Shown here in pieces: positions 1 to 9,038 of a stretch of DNA of 64,000 bases. This DNA comes from Marinibacterium sp050389775 (lineage in GTDB: Bacteria > Pseudomonadota > Alphaproteobacteria > Rhodobacterales > Rhodobacteraceae). The DNA lies in contig NZ_CP177151.1 in the NCBI RefSeq assembly GCF_050389775.1, positions 40,822-104,821 on the forward strand, given 5' to 3'. The translations under genes and the position numbers were made by a program. How positions within the stretch are numbered: position 1 is the first letter of the stretch; every line of letters begins with the position of its first letter. The notes beneath the pieces were generated by a model. The model saw only the letters and a program-made list of their open reading frames with translations, searched no databases and had not been told where the DNA came from.

Positions 1-2
1 TC

Positions 3-845
3 CTGCGCGGCGATGACGTCGTGCTGGCCGACAGCCGCCGGGCCGGCGGGCTGGACCGGGTGGCCAACATCAAGTCCTGTTCCAAGAGTGTCCTGGGCCT
101 GTTGCTGGGCGCGGCCGTGGCACGCGGCGAGGTGGCGCTGGACACGACGCTGGGCGAGGCCGCGCCGGGGCTGATCCCGGCGGATGCGACCGAGGGCGTG
201 GCCGCGATCACGATGGAAGACCTGGTGACCCTGCGCGCCGGGCTGGCGCCGACCTCGGGGGCCAATTACGGGGCCTGGGTCGCATCGCCGGACTGGGTGG
301 CCTATGTGCTGCGCCAGCCGATGGTCGACCGGCCGGGCGGGCGGATGATCTATTCGACGGGCAGCAGCCACGTGCTGGGCGCGGCGCTGGCCGAGGTCAC
401 CGGGCAAAGCCTGCTGTCACAGGCGCGCGAGCGGATCGGCCGGCCGATGGGGCTGGACGTGTCGCCCTGGACGCAGGACCCGCAGGGGCGATACCTGGGG
501 GGCAACAACATGGGGCTGACCCCGCGCGGCATGCTCGACATCGCGGTGACCATGCGCGACGGCGGGCTGTTCGAAGCTCGCCAGGTCGTGGCGGCCGACT
601 GGGTGCGGGCCTCGGCCCGGCCGCGCACGCAATCGCCCTGGTCGGGCATGGATTACGGCTATGGCTGGTTCCTGACCGACAGCGGCTACATGCTGGCCCG
701 GGGGTACGGCGGCCAGGTCATTGCGGCCCATCCCGCCCGCGGGCTGGCCGTGGCGCTGACATCCGATCCGACCCAGCCGGCCCGGTCGAACGGCTATTTC
801 GGCGAGATCATGCGGCTGTTGAACGGCCCGATCCTGGCGGCGTGA
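3..845 (+). CDS. Serine hydrolase, beta-lactamase/esterase family (5' partial)
   Basis: The reading frame is open from the first bases of the window, so the true start lies upstream. The visible 280 or so residues carry an S-x-x-K motif (SCSK near the start), which is the nucleophile motif of class C beta-lactamase-like hydrolases. Further on, 'YSTGSSHVLG' occupies the place of the usual Y-x-N motif. Members of this family are D-aminopeptidases, esterases or beta-lactamase-like proteins and many are periplasmic; the N-terminus that would show a signal peptide is outside the window. The gene ends 152 bp before the convergently transcribed flippase and has no obvious link to polysaccharide synthesis. 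The substrate cannot be deduced. Confidence 0.8.
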   Translation: MRGDDVVLADSRRAGGLDRVANIKSCSKSVLGLLLGAAVARGEVALDTTLGEAAPGLIPADATEGVAAITMEDLVTLRAGLAPTSGANYGAWVASPDWVAYVLRQPMVDRPGGRMIYSTGSSHVLGAALAEVTGQSLLSQARERIGRPMGLDVSPWTQDPQGRYLGGNNMGLTPRGMLDIAVTMRDGGLFEARQVVAADWVRASARPRTQSPWSGMDYGYGWFLTDSGYMLARGYGGQVIAAHPARGLAVALTSDPTQPARSNGYFGEIMRLLNGPILAA

Positions 846-997
846 GGCTCTGAGCGATAACTGACGTGCGGTTCCTGTCCCCGGTGGGGATGGGGCCTTG
901 GGTCGTTTGGTCGGACCCGGATGGACGGCGCATTTCAAGGCGGCACGTCCGGTCACCTCAACAAGACCCATAGGCATTGTTATGGTAAATGAGGCCA

Positions 998-2434
998 TCA
1001 CCGGAACTCGGCCGTGGCGGCCTTGATCCTCCCGAGGTCGGCCAGGGCAAGCGCGCCGAAGGCCAGGCACATCAGCCCGATAGCCATGACGATTTCCCAT
1101 TCGTTCCCCGGGGCCAGCGCCCGGCACAACAGGAGATGGGCCAATGCCCCGGCGGCCGAGACAAGCGCAGCCGGAGCAATGGCACGCAGGCAATCGCCCC
1201 AGTCCAGCGGCACGATGCCCCGGGCATGGGCCCAGCCGCGCGGGACATAGGCCAGGGCCCAGAGGGTCATCGAAAAGGCCACGGCCTCCAGCGAAATCAG
1301 CGCGGCGCCCAGGACCAGCACGACACGCAGCACGGCGCCTTCGGTGATCAGCCGGACCTGCAGATCGGTCCGCCCGACGGCGCGGAACAGGCAGGCCAGG
1401 CAGGTGATGGCCACGGCTTCCAGCACCAGGCCGGGGATCGACAGGGCAAAGACCGGGGCGATGCCGGCCCATTTCTCGGAGAGCAGAACGGTAAAGACGG
1501 CCTGGCCCGAAACGGCGATCATGGTCAGCGGCGGCAGCAGGGCGCTGGCCAACAGGCGCGTCGAGGCCAGGTAGATGCGGGTCAGCCGGGCGGGATCGTC
1601 CTGGGCCTTGGACATGCGCACGAAGACCACGGCCGACATCGGCCCGGCCAGGCCGAATTGCGGCAGGCGGGTAAAGCGCTGGGACATGGCAAAGATGCCC
1701 AACGGCCCCTGCCCCAGCAGCTTGGCGATCAGCAGCGGCGCGGCCTGGGCCTGGGCCACCGAGATCAGCGAGGTGGTCACGGCATCCCGGGCAAAGCGCA
1801 GGTGGCCGCCGATCTTCTGGCGATCGAACACCCGGTCGGGCCGGAACCGCGACAGGCGGATCACTCCCATCAGGCGGAAGGCGGCAATCAGCACCTGCTG
1901 GACGACCAGCGCCCAGACCCCGGCCCCGGCCAGCGCCAGCAACACGGCGGCCACCAGCCCCGACGAGGCCGCGACGATCTGCAGCCGGGCCAGGGCGGTA
2001 TATTGTTCGCGCCGTTCGATCTCGGCGTTGTGGCTGGCCGAAATGGCCTGGCAGAAGGGCACCATGGCCAGGGCCGACAGGATGGCCGTCAGCGAGGGCT
2101 CGGCGAAATACCAGGCCCAGAGCGGGGCAATGGCCAGCACGCCCGCGGCGAGCAGGGCGCCGACCCCGACCAGCAGCCAGAAGACCGAGGACCATTCGAC
2201 CTGGTCGTAGCCCGGCGCGCGGATCAGCGACCGGCCCAGCCCGGCATCGCTGAGCACGCTGGTAAAGATGACAACGGTCATCGCCAGGGCCATCAGCGCG
2301 AAATCCTCGACGCTGAGCATGCGGGCCAGGATGGGCAGGACCAGCACCTGGGACAGGGCCAGAAAGCCCCGGGCAAAGACCAGCGACCCGACGTTGACGA
2401 AGAACCCGCGCCGGGCGGGCGAACCGGCCGACAT
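998..2434 (-). CDS. Polysaccharide flippase, MOP superfamily (Wzx/ExoT-like)
   Basis: This 478-residue protein is almost entirely hydrophobic helices separated by short basic loops, as expected for the 12-14 transmembrane MOP/Wzx lipid-linked oligosaccharide flippases. The N-terminal 'FFVNVGSLVFARGFLALSQ' followed by 'SVEDFALMALAM' fits the family opening. It would move the lipid-linked repeat unit across the inner membrane. Its start codon overlaps the stop of the upstream GT-C gene (TGATG at 2432-2436), so the two are translationally coupled. It is the only flippase-like gene seen in the window and so the likely flippase of the EPS locus. Flippase versus exporter of another glycan cannot be settled from sequence alone. 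Confidence 0.85.
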   Translation of the reverse strand: MSAGSPARRGFFVNVGSLVFARGFLALSQVLVLPILARMLSVEDFALMALAMTVVIFTSVLSDAGLGRSLIRAPGYDQVEWSSVFWLLVGVGALLAAGVLAIAPLWAWYFAEPSLTAILSALAMVPFCQAISASHNAEIERREQYTALARLQIVAASSGLVAAVLLALAGAGVWALVVQQVLIAAFRLMGVIRLSRFRPDRVFDRQKIGGHLRFARDAVTTSLISVAQAQAAPLLIAKLLGQGPLGIFAMSQRFTRLPQFGLAGPMSAVVFVRMSKAQDDPARLTRIYLASTRLLASALLPPLTMIAVSGQAVFTVLLSEKWAGIAPVFALSIPGLVLEAVAITCLACLFRAVGRTDLQVRLITEGAVLRVVLVLGAALISLEAVAFSMTLWALAYVPRGWAHARGIVPLDWGDCLRAIAPAALVSAAGALAHLLLCRALAPGNEWEIVMAIGLMCLAFGALALADLGRIKAATAEFR

Positions 2435-4080
2435 CAGTTCAGCAGGGTGACATCGGACCAGGACAGGACCTCGATGCTGTCCCGGGCGCCCACGGTTTCC
2501 AGCCAGCCCGGGACGGCAAAGCCCGGCCAGCAGGACGAGCCGTCGAAGAACTGGACCGGGGTGAATTCGTCCCGGAAGCGCTGGTCTTCGAACAGCCCGT
2601 CAAAGGCATCGTCATTGGCCGCCCAGAAGGATTGGCTGCCGCGCTCCGAACAGGGCCGGTTGAACGTGGCCAGCACATCGGGTCGGTGCTCCCAGAAGGT
2701 CGGCTTGTCAAAGCTGGCATGGTTGCGCATGCCGACCTTGATCGGGTTGGCATGGGCCATTTCGGTCCAGTTCAGCCCAAGCAGATCGTAGATGTAGCCA
2801 TCGTAGCCCAGGGCGATCCCTCCGGCCGGGCCAACCCCGATCGACGGGCGCGGCTCAATCCCGTTGAGGTAGGAGCCAAAGGCAAGCCCCTGTTCCACAA
2901 GGGTGAATTCCTTCACCACGTCGAAACGCGACTGGTAGTAATGCAGCCAGCCCGACACCAGCACGACCAGCGCCGCGGCGCCGGCCGGAAGCGCCATCCA
3001 CAGGCGCCGGCCGGCCACCCGGTCGACCAGGATGCCGATGGCCATGGCCGCGCCGATGGCCAGGGCGGCGGGCAGGATCGGGGTCATCGGCTGATAGAAG
3101 CGCCACAGGGCGAAATGATCGCCGCCAAGCGCGGCATAGACACTGAGCAGCCCAAAGACCGCCGCCGCCGGGATCAGCAGCCCGCGCCCGGCCTGCTCGC
3201 CCCGGAACAGCCGGGCCAGGGCCCAGACCGCCGCACAGGCCCAGCCGGCCAGGTAGATCTCGACGAAGGGCGCACCCAGCAGGAAACTGATGGCATATTT
3301 GGCGCCGTCGACAAGATCCTGCATCCGGTCCGACGACACCTTGGCATAAAAGGTGTTGGGGAAGGGCTGGCCGAAATACTCCAGCCGGAACCAGGTCACC
3401 GCGACAAAGGCCGCCAGCGACAGGCCCAGGGCGATCACCCCGCGGCGCCAGGCTCCGGGCGCGAGCAGGATGCCCAGGACCACCAGCCCGACGGCCACGG
3501 CCACGCCTTCGGGGCGGATCATAGGCATCAGCAGGGCGGGCAGGAACAGGCCGATCCCCGGGCCCGACGGGGCGCCCGCCTCGACGCGGATCGCCAGGTG
3601 GGCCACCAGCCACAGGGTGACGGCCGACCACAGCGCCAGCTCCATCATCGTCCAGACCGTCCAGAGGAAATAGCCCGGGCTGGCCAGCAGCAGCACGGCC
3701 AGGATCCCCACGGCCAGGTCGGCCGGCCCGTCCAACTCCCCGGTGACAACCCGCGCGATGCGCAGCCCGGCCAGCACGGCGCCCAGCGTCAGCAGCCCGG
3801 CGGTCAGCACGATCAGCGGCTCGGGCGACGGGGTCAGCGCGTAGAACCCGGCCAGGATCATCGTCCAGAGCAGCGTGGTCGAGCCTTCGACCCGCTCGCC
3901 GCCCACGTTGTAGACATAGCCCGCGCCCCGGGCGATGTTCTCGGAATAGGACCGGGTGATCGCCGCGTCATCGATGCCGATCAGGGGCAGCCCGCCGCAC
4001 AGCGCATAGGCCAGGGCCGCGCCCAGCATGGTGACCGCAGCGGCCAGGATGATGTCGCGGCCCAGGTGGTGGTTGGTCAT
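2434..4080 (-). CDS. GT-C type integral membrane glycosyltransferase
   Basis: The protein has 548 residues with about ten hydrophobic segments. In the first periplasmic loop it has an acidic pair (IDDAAITRSY) followed by 'GAGYVYNVGGERVEGSTT'. This D-D plus 'GxxYNxGxRVEGxT' pattern is typical of GT-C enzymes that use polyprenyl-phosphate sugar donors, including the mycobacterial arabinosyltransferase AftB group. The C-terminal third (from about residue 400) is a soluble periplasmic-like domain. It is coupled to the flippase gene. Because the window also encodes a likely polyprenyl-phosphoryl-arabinose pathway (53.7-57.7 kb), arabinosyl transfer is a reasonable inference, but the sugar is not shown by the sequence. 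Confidence 0.7.
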   Translation of the reverse strand: MTNHHLGRDIILAAAVTMLGAALAYALCGGLPLIGIDDAAITRSYSENIARGAGYVYNVGGERVEGSTTLLWTMILAGFYALTPSPEPLIVLTAGLLTLGAVLAGLRIARVVTGELDGPADLAVGILAVLLLASPGYFLWTVWTMMELALWSAVTLWLVAHLAIRVEAGAPSGPGIGLFLPALLMPMIRPEGVAVAVGLVVLGILLAPGAWRRGVIALGLSLAAFVAVTWFRLEYFGQPFPNTFYAKVSSDRMQDLVDGAKYAISFLLGAPFVEIYLAGWACAAVWALARLFRGEQAGRGLLIPAAAVFGLLSVYAALGGDHFALWRFYQPMTPILPAALAIGAAMAIGILVDRVAGRRLWMALPAGAAALVVLVSGWLHYYQSRFDVVKEFTLVEQGLAFGSYLNGIEPRPSIGVGPAGGIALGYDGYIYDLLGLNWTEMAHANPIKVGMRNHASFDKPTFWEHRPDVLATFNRPCSERGSQSFWAANDDAFDGLFEDQRFRDEFTPVQFFDGSSCWPGFAVPGWLETVGARDSIEVLSWSDVTLLN

Positions 4081-4366
4081 GTCTTAAATCCTTCGGATGG
4101 CTCGGGGCCTGCCCGATGGCCGGGCCCGGGCCGGAAACGGTTGGTACAGCGAAAGGCGGTGCAAAGTGTCGCTGCTGAAAAGAATCATGATTGCAATGGC
4201 TCGAATGACCTCAAAATACTTGCCTTTTACGAACCCGATGTACAATAAAAATGGAAGGTTTGGATCGGGAATCCCCACCAATCCCATTTTCAAGGCGCAT
4301 TGTTTCCATGATTGACCATATTTTTCGTGACGCCCAATTCGACACTATCCGCAAGGAGTCAGGGGT

Positions 4367-5260
4367 ATGACATCAGGGCCCACTTTCATCGGCATCGGCG
4401 TGCAGAAATGCGCCACGTCCTGGCTGCATGACGTCCTGCATGGCCATCCCGATATTTTTACCAGCGACCCCAAGGAGATAGACTATTTCACCGCCAAATT
4501 CGACCGCGGGCGGGAATGGTATCTCAGACATTTCGCCGACGGCGCCCAATGCGCCGCGCGAGGCGAGACCTCGCCGTCGTATTTCTTCAACCCCGGGGTG
4601 CCCGAACGCATCCGCGATTTCGACCCCGCGATGAAGCTGATCGTGATCTTCCGCGACCCGGTGGACCGGGCCTTTTCCAACCATCTGCACGAGATCCGGG
4701 CGGGCAATTTCACCCAAAGCATCGCCTTCGAGGACGGGTTGCGCAACAATCCCGTCTATGTCGAACAGGGCCGTTATGCCACGCATCTGGCGCGGTGGTA
4801 CGAGGTGTTCCCGCGCGAGAACCTGTTGCCGCTGATCTTCGAAGAGATCACCGCCGATCCCGAGGTTGCGGTGCGCCAGGTCTATGATTTCCTGGGTGTC
4901 GACCCGGCCGGGCGGTTCGACAAGAGCCGGAAAAGTTCAAATGAAAGCGTGGCCTATCACAATGCCGGGCTGCAATCGGTGCTCTGGCGCGGGGGCAATG
5001 CGCTGCGGCGCGCGGGGTTCGGGCAGGGGTTGGAACGGTTCAAGTCGCTGCCGGCGGTGCGCCAGCTGATGGCGATGAACAAGCAGGACCTGCGCCAGTC
5101 GGTGCCGCCCATGCAGGCCGAAACGCGCAGCGCGCTCAGTGCCGAGCTGGCCCCCGAGATGGAGGCGCTGGCCCGGATGCTGGGCCGGGAGGATCTGCCC
5201 TGGCGCAGCTTTGATGCCGCCCCCGTGCCCGTGGCCGAAAAGATCCGCGCGGCCACCTGA
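4367..5260 (+). CDS. PAPS-dependent sulfotransferase family protein
   Basis: The 297-residue protein shows both cofactor-binding signatures of sulfotransferases: a 5'-phosphosulfate-binding loop GVQKCATSWL (residues 11-20) and a 3'-phosphate-binding stretch around R96-D97-P98 (IFRDPVDRAFSNH). It has no signal peptide and should act in the cytoplasm, transferring sulfate from PAPS to a sugar hydroxyl. The start ATG is preceded by AAGGAG about 11 bases upstream. It is divergent from the GT-C/flippase pair and followed 138 bp later by a second, different sulfotransferase. In this context the substrate is likely a lipid-linked EPS intermediate or sugar residue, which is inference. Confidence 0.85.
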   Translation: MTSGPTFIGIGVQKCATSWLHDVLHGHPDIFTSDPKEIDYFTAKFDRGREWYLRHFADGAQCAARGETSPSYFFNPGVPERIRDFDPAMKLIVIFRDPVDRAFSNHLHEIRAGNFTQSIAFEDGLRNNPVYVEQGRYATHLARWYEVFPRENLLPLIFEEITADPEVAVRQVYDFLGVDPAGRFDKSRKSSNESVAYHNAGLQSVLWRGGNALRRAGFGQGLERFKSLPAVRQLMAMNKQDLRQSVPPMQAETRSALSAELAPEMEALARMLGREDLPWRSFDAAPVPVAEKIRAAT

Positions 5261-5398
5261 TCCGACCTGCCAAATTGCAGCCGAAAAGGTCGGAAAACGC
5301 GGCCAAATACAGGCGGCGGCCATTTCATGCTGGATCGAATGCGGCAGGCTTCCTATCATTGATCCATTCTGCACGAGTCATTTCCGACACAGGCCGAC

Positions 5399-6361
5399 AT
5401 GAACTTTTCCGTTTCGCAACAATCCCGGTTGCCTGATTTCATTATTGGCGGCGCGCCCAAATGCGGGACGACCTCGCTGCATTTCATCCTGGCGCAACAT
5501 CCCGATGTCGGCATACCGGATGACGAGGTGCATTTCTTCGATGCCGACGATCCCATCGGCCATCCCGATTTCCTGTTCGGCCGGCCCGACGGGCTGGATT
5601 GGTATGACCCCCGACCCGAAAACAAAGTGGCTATGGATTGGTATCGCGCGCGCTTCGCGGGCTTTGCCGACCGGCGGCTCATCGGCGAGGATTCGACGAT
5701 CTACCTGCAAAGCGAGGTCGCCCCGGCGCGCATCCAGGCGCTGTTGCCCGAGGTGCGGCTGGTCTTCATGCTGCGCGATCCGGTCAAGCGCGCCTATTCG
5801 CAATATTGGCACCTGGTCACGCGCGGCCGTGCGACCTGTTCGTTCGAAACCGCCCTGTCGCGGCATCCGTCGATCATCCTGGGCTCAACCTATGCGCCGC
5901 ACCTGCAGCGTTACCTCGACCGGTTCGGCCCCGACCAGGTGCGCATCGGGCTGTTCGAAGATTTCCTGCAGGACGGTCAAGGGTTTGTCGATGGCATGAC
6001 CGATTTCATCGGCCTGTCGCGCCGGCCGCTCGAAGACGGCAAGAGCTGGTTCAACCGCACCTGGTATCCGACGCGCCCGGGCCTGCAACTGGCGCTCAAC
6101 CGGGTCAGCGGGCGTATCGTGGCCGGGCAATACCGCAACCATTTCGGCGACCGGGCGGACCGGGCCGAACATCGGCGCAGCCGGTTTCATCACCGCTGGT
6201 TCCGCCATGTCCACCCGATGTTTCTCAAGGCCGAACGGCCCCCGGCCATGCGCCCAGACACCCAGGCCTACCTGCGCCAGCACCTGTCGGCGCGCAATGC
6301 CGGGCTGTCGGCGCTGTTGGGCCGTGACCTGGCGGCGGTCTGGCCGGGGTTCACCGCATGA
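5399..6361 (+). CDS. PAPS-dependent sulfotransferase family protein
   Basis: This is a second sulfotransferase, 320 residues, with a phosphosulfate-binding loop GGAPKCGTTSLH (residues 17-28) and the 3'-phosphate-binding motif R126-D127-P128 (MLRDPVKRAYSQY). It resembles heparan N-deacetylase/sulfotransferase-fold enzymes more than its neighbour does, because the P-loop has the classic P-K-C/S-G-T-T form. The sequences of the two proteins differ widely outside the motifs, so they probably modify different positions. The stop overlaps the next glycosyltransferase start by four bases (ATGA), tying sulfation to glycan assembly. Confidence 0.85.
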   Translation: MNFSVSQQSRLPDFIIGGAPKCGTTSLHFILAQHPDVGIPDDEVHFFDADDPIGHPDFLFGRPDGLDWYDPRPENKVAMDWYRARFAGFADRRLIGEDSTIYLQSEVAPARIQALLPEVRLVFMLRDPVKRAYSQYWHLVTRGRATCSFETALSRHPSIILGSTYAPHLQRYLDRFGPDQVRIGLFEDFLQDGQGFVDGMTDFIGLSRRPLEDGKSWFNRTWYPTRPGLQLALNRVSGRIVAGQYRNHFGDRADRAEHRRSRFHHRWFRHVHPMFLKAERPPAMRPDTQAYLRQHLSARNAGLSALLGRDLAAVWPGFTA

Positions 6362-7512
6362 CGTCGTCGCGTGTCGATATCCTGGTCGTGGCCGATCCCC
6401 GCTTTTCGGGGGGAACGGCCGCCTCGCTGGTGTCCGATGTGCGGGCGTTTTCCGACCTGGGCCTGACAGTCGGGCTGCTGTGCGTGCGGTCGCATTTCTT
6501 CGTCGGCACCGATGACCGGCCCAACGCCCAGGTCCTGGCCTTGCCCGATCTGCCCTATGTCACCCGGATCGACGGGCCGGTTTCGGCCGAGATCGCCTTT
6601 TTCCACCATCCGCTGGCCTTTTTCCACGGTGTCGAAACGGGCCATCCCGTGACCGCCCGCCGGGCCTTTGTCGTGGCCCATCATCCGGCGTTCCGGGGCG
6701 ATGGCTCGCTGGAATACGATCCGGTCTCGACCAACCGCCGGATCTCGGCGGACTTTGGCTGCTGGCCCTGGTGGGCGCCCGTGTCGGGCACCGTGCGGGC
6801 GCAGCTGCGCAGTTTTTCCCCATTGATCACAATGGCTTCCGAGGATTGGCACAACACGTTCGATCCCGCCGACTGGCAGCCCCGGCGCCCGGTCTTTGAC
6901 GATGGCTCGGCGGTCGTCGGGCGGCACGGGCGGCCAGATTTTCTGAAATGGCCGGCCACGCGCGACGGGGTCGTCGCGCCGCTGACGCCCGGCCCGGACT
7001 GGCGGGTCCGGGTGATGGGCTGTCCGGGTGCCGTGATGGCCGATCTGGGCGTCGATACGGGCGGTTGGGAGCTGCTGGAGTTCAACGCCATGCCCGTGGC
7101 CGATTTCCTCGACACGCTTGATGTCTTTGCCTTTTTCTATCACCCGCGCTGGGTCGAAGCCTTTGGCCGGACGGTGGCCGAGGCGATCCTGATGGAACGG
7201 CTCTGCGTGCTGGATCCGCGCTTGCAGTCGAATTTCGGCGACCTGGCCGCCTATTGCCGCCCCGATGAGGCCCCCGCGCTGATGGCCCGGCTGCGCGAAG
7301 CGCCGGTGGCCGCGCGAGAGCTGGCCGCCGACCGGCGGGTCCGGGCGCTTGAGCTGTTCGGCAACCAGAGCATTGCCGGACGCATCGCCCGGCTGCGCGA
7401 CGATCCCGGCACGCGGTCGCGCAGCGGGCCGAAATCGGCCTCGATCCCGGTGGCCCTGCGCAAGGTGGTCGGGCTGGCAAGGCGCCGCATGGCCGCCGAG
7501 GGCCGGGGCTGA
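6358..7512 (+). CDS. Glycosyltransferase, GT-B fold (GT4-like)
   Basis: The protein has 384 residues. It starts with an N-terminal Rossmann-like strand (VDILVVADPRFSGGTAAS) and has a C-terminal 'WVEAFGRTVAEAI' segment, which carries the E-x7-E donor-site signature of GT4-type retaining glycosyltransferases. No transmembrane segment is seen, so it should act on the cytoplasmic face. The start overlaps the preceding sulfotransferase by four bases, and its stop shares one base with the start of the GMC-type oxidoreductase. These three genes are clearly one operon. Donor and acceptor sugars are unknown. Confidence 0.75.
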   Translation: MTSSRVDILVVADPRFSGGTAASLVSDVRAFSDLGLTVGLLCVRSHFFVGTDDRPNAQVLALPDLPYVTRIDGPVSAEIAFFHHPLAFFHGVETGHPVTARRAFVVAHHPAFRGDGSLEYDPVSTNRRISADFGCWPWWAPVSGTVRAQLRSFSPLITMASEDWHNTFDPADWQPRRPVFDDGSAVVGRHGRPDFLKWPATRDGVVAPLTPGPDWRVRVMGCPGAVMADLGVDTGGWELLEFNAMPVADFLDTLDVFAFFYHPRWVEAFGRTVAEAILMERLCVLDPRLQSNFGDLAAYCRPDEAPALMARLREAPVAARELAADRRVRALELFGNQSIAGRIARLRDDPGTRSRSGPKSASIPVALRKVVGLARRRMAAEGRG

Positions 7513-9038
7513 TGCCAAGGGTCGATCTGACAACCGCCCGCGAGCAAAGCTATGACGTCTGCATCGTCGGCGCCGGGGCGGCCGGGCTGGCTGCGGCCGT
7601 GGCCTTGCAGCGGGCCGGGCGGCGGGTGATCCTGGTCGAACGCGGCGGGCTGACGGCCGGGCGGGACCCGGTCGAGCCCGAGATCCCCGAAGGGGTGCCG
7701 CATGACCCCGTGGCGCTGACAACCCGCCAGGGGCTGGGCGGGACGATGACCATCTGGGGCGGCCGTTGCGTGCCGTTCGAGCGGGCCGATTTCGCGCCGA
7801 GACCGGGGGCGCCGGCGGGCTGGCCGATCAGCTATGACGAATATGCCCGCTGGGTGCCCGATGCCGCGGCATTCCTGGGCGTCGATCCGGCCTTTACCTG
7901 CCCGCCGCCGCCGGGCTGGGAGGCGCTGGACGGGGTGAGCGCCGATCGGGTCGAACGGCTGAGCCCCGGCCGGCTGATCCCGCGCATGATCCGCCGCCTG
8001 CTGGCCGATCGCGCCGGGCCCGATATCCTGCCCGAAGCCCCTGTCGAGGGGCTGACCTGGGCCGGCGACCGGGTGACGGGGGTGTGTGTCGCGGGGGAGC
8101 CGCTGGCTGCGGATCGGGTCATCCTGGCCTGCGGCGGCCTGCAGACCACGCGCCTGTTGCTGCTCGAAGAGGCGCGCGCCCCGGGGCGGCTGACCGGCGC
8201 CGCGCTGCTGGGCCGGGCCTATATGGGCCACCTGACGGGCAGTATTGCCCGGATCACCTTCGACGGGCGCACCGACCTGTCCGATTTCGGCTATCGCGGC
8301 GGCGCCCGCGCCCGGCCGTCCCGGCGCAAGATGTTGGTTCTGCCGGAAAAATCCAACCACGTCGCCTTCTGGGTGGAAAACCTGCCCCAGGGCGATCCGG
8401 CACATCGTTCCGGGGAATTGTCGCTCAAGGCCCTGGTCCGGGGCATGACCGATGACCGGCGAACGCGGGCGCATCTGGACAACATCCGGGCCGATCCGCT
8501 GGGCGCGGCCTCGGGCGTGCTGTCGGGCCTGCGCACCCGGCTGAACGCCGAAGAACGTCACCCCAGCCGGCTGATCCTGCGCGGGCCGGGGCCCTATCGA
8601 CTGGCCTATCATGCCGAGCATCTGCCGGTCGCCGAAAGCCGGGTCGAGCTGATGCAGGCGGACCAGAGGCTGCGGATCGTCTTTGACTATGGCGAGCCCA
8701 CGATCACCGGCACCGTGGCCGCCCATCGCCAGCTGGCGGCGGCGTTGCAGGCGGCAGGGCTGGCGCGGGTCGAGATGGACGACGATGACGATGCGCTCGC
8801 GCGATCGGTCGCCGCCCAGGCCCGCGACGGGTATCACCAGATCGGACTGGCGCGCATGTCGGCCGGGCCGGAAACGGGGGTTGTCGATGCCGATTGCCAG
8901 GTGCACGGCACGCGCAACCTCTACGTCGCCTCGGCCGCGGCCTTCCCGGTGTCGAGCCAGGCCAACCCGACCCTGTCGGTCGTGGCCCTGGCGCTGCGCC
9001 TGGCGGCACATCTGGCGCGGGATGGGGCGGAGCGATGA
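7512..9038 (+). CDS. FAD-dependent GMC-family oxidoreductase
   Basis: The 508-residue protein opens with a dinucleotide-binding motif (VGAGAAGLAAAVALQRAG) and has a second flavin contact stretch 'GLGGTMTIWGG'. It ends with the GMC C-terminal pattern (SQANPTLSVVALALRLAAH) preceded by a histidine-containing segment (GYHQIGLARMS). GMC enzymes oxidise alcohols or sugars. The position inside a sulfotransferase-glycosyltransferase operon suggests oxidation of a sugar or polyol linked to the polysaccharide, but the substrate is not evident. The start codon overlaps the upstream stop (TGATG). It has no signal peptide. Confidence 0.8.
   Translation: MPRVDLTTAREQSYDVCIVGAGAAGLAAAVALQRAGRRVILVERGGLTAGRDPVEPEIPEGVPHDPVALTTRQGLGGTMTIWGGRCVPFERADFAPRPGAPAGWPISYDEYARWVPDAAAFLGVDPAFTCPPPPGWEALDGVSADRVERLSPGRLIPRMIRRLLADRAGPDILPEAPVEGLTWAGDRVTGVCVAGEPLAADRVILACGGLQTTRLLLLEEARAPGRLTGAALLGRAYMGHLTGSIARITFDGRTDLSDFGYRGGARARPSRRKMLVLPEKSNHVAFWVENLPQGDPAHRSGELSLKALVRGMTDDRRTRAHLDNIRADPLGAASGVLSGLRTRLNAEERHPSRLILRGPGPYRLAYHAEHLPVAESRVELMQADQRLRIVFDYGEPTITGTVAAHRQLAAALQAAGLARVEMDDDDDALARSVAAQARDGYHQIGLARMSAGPETGVVDADCQVHGTRNLYVASAAAFPVSSQANPTLSVVALALRLAAHLARDGAER

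Noticed and set aside
417..2195. Long minus-strand frame of 592 codons
   Set aside because: Its translation is Arg/Gly/Pro-rich without family resemblance and it overlaps two better supported genes in other frames; it results from high GC.
989..2791. 600-codon plus-strand frame opposite the flippase and GT-C genes
   Set aside because: Gln/Gly/His/Arg-rich antisense read of membrane-protein codons; typical shadow.
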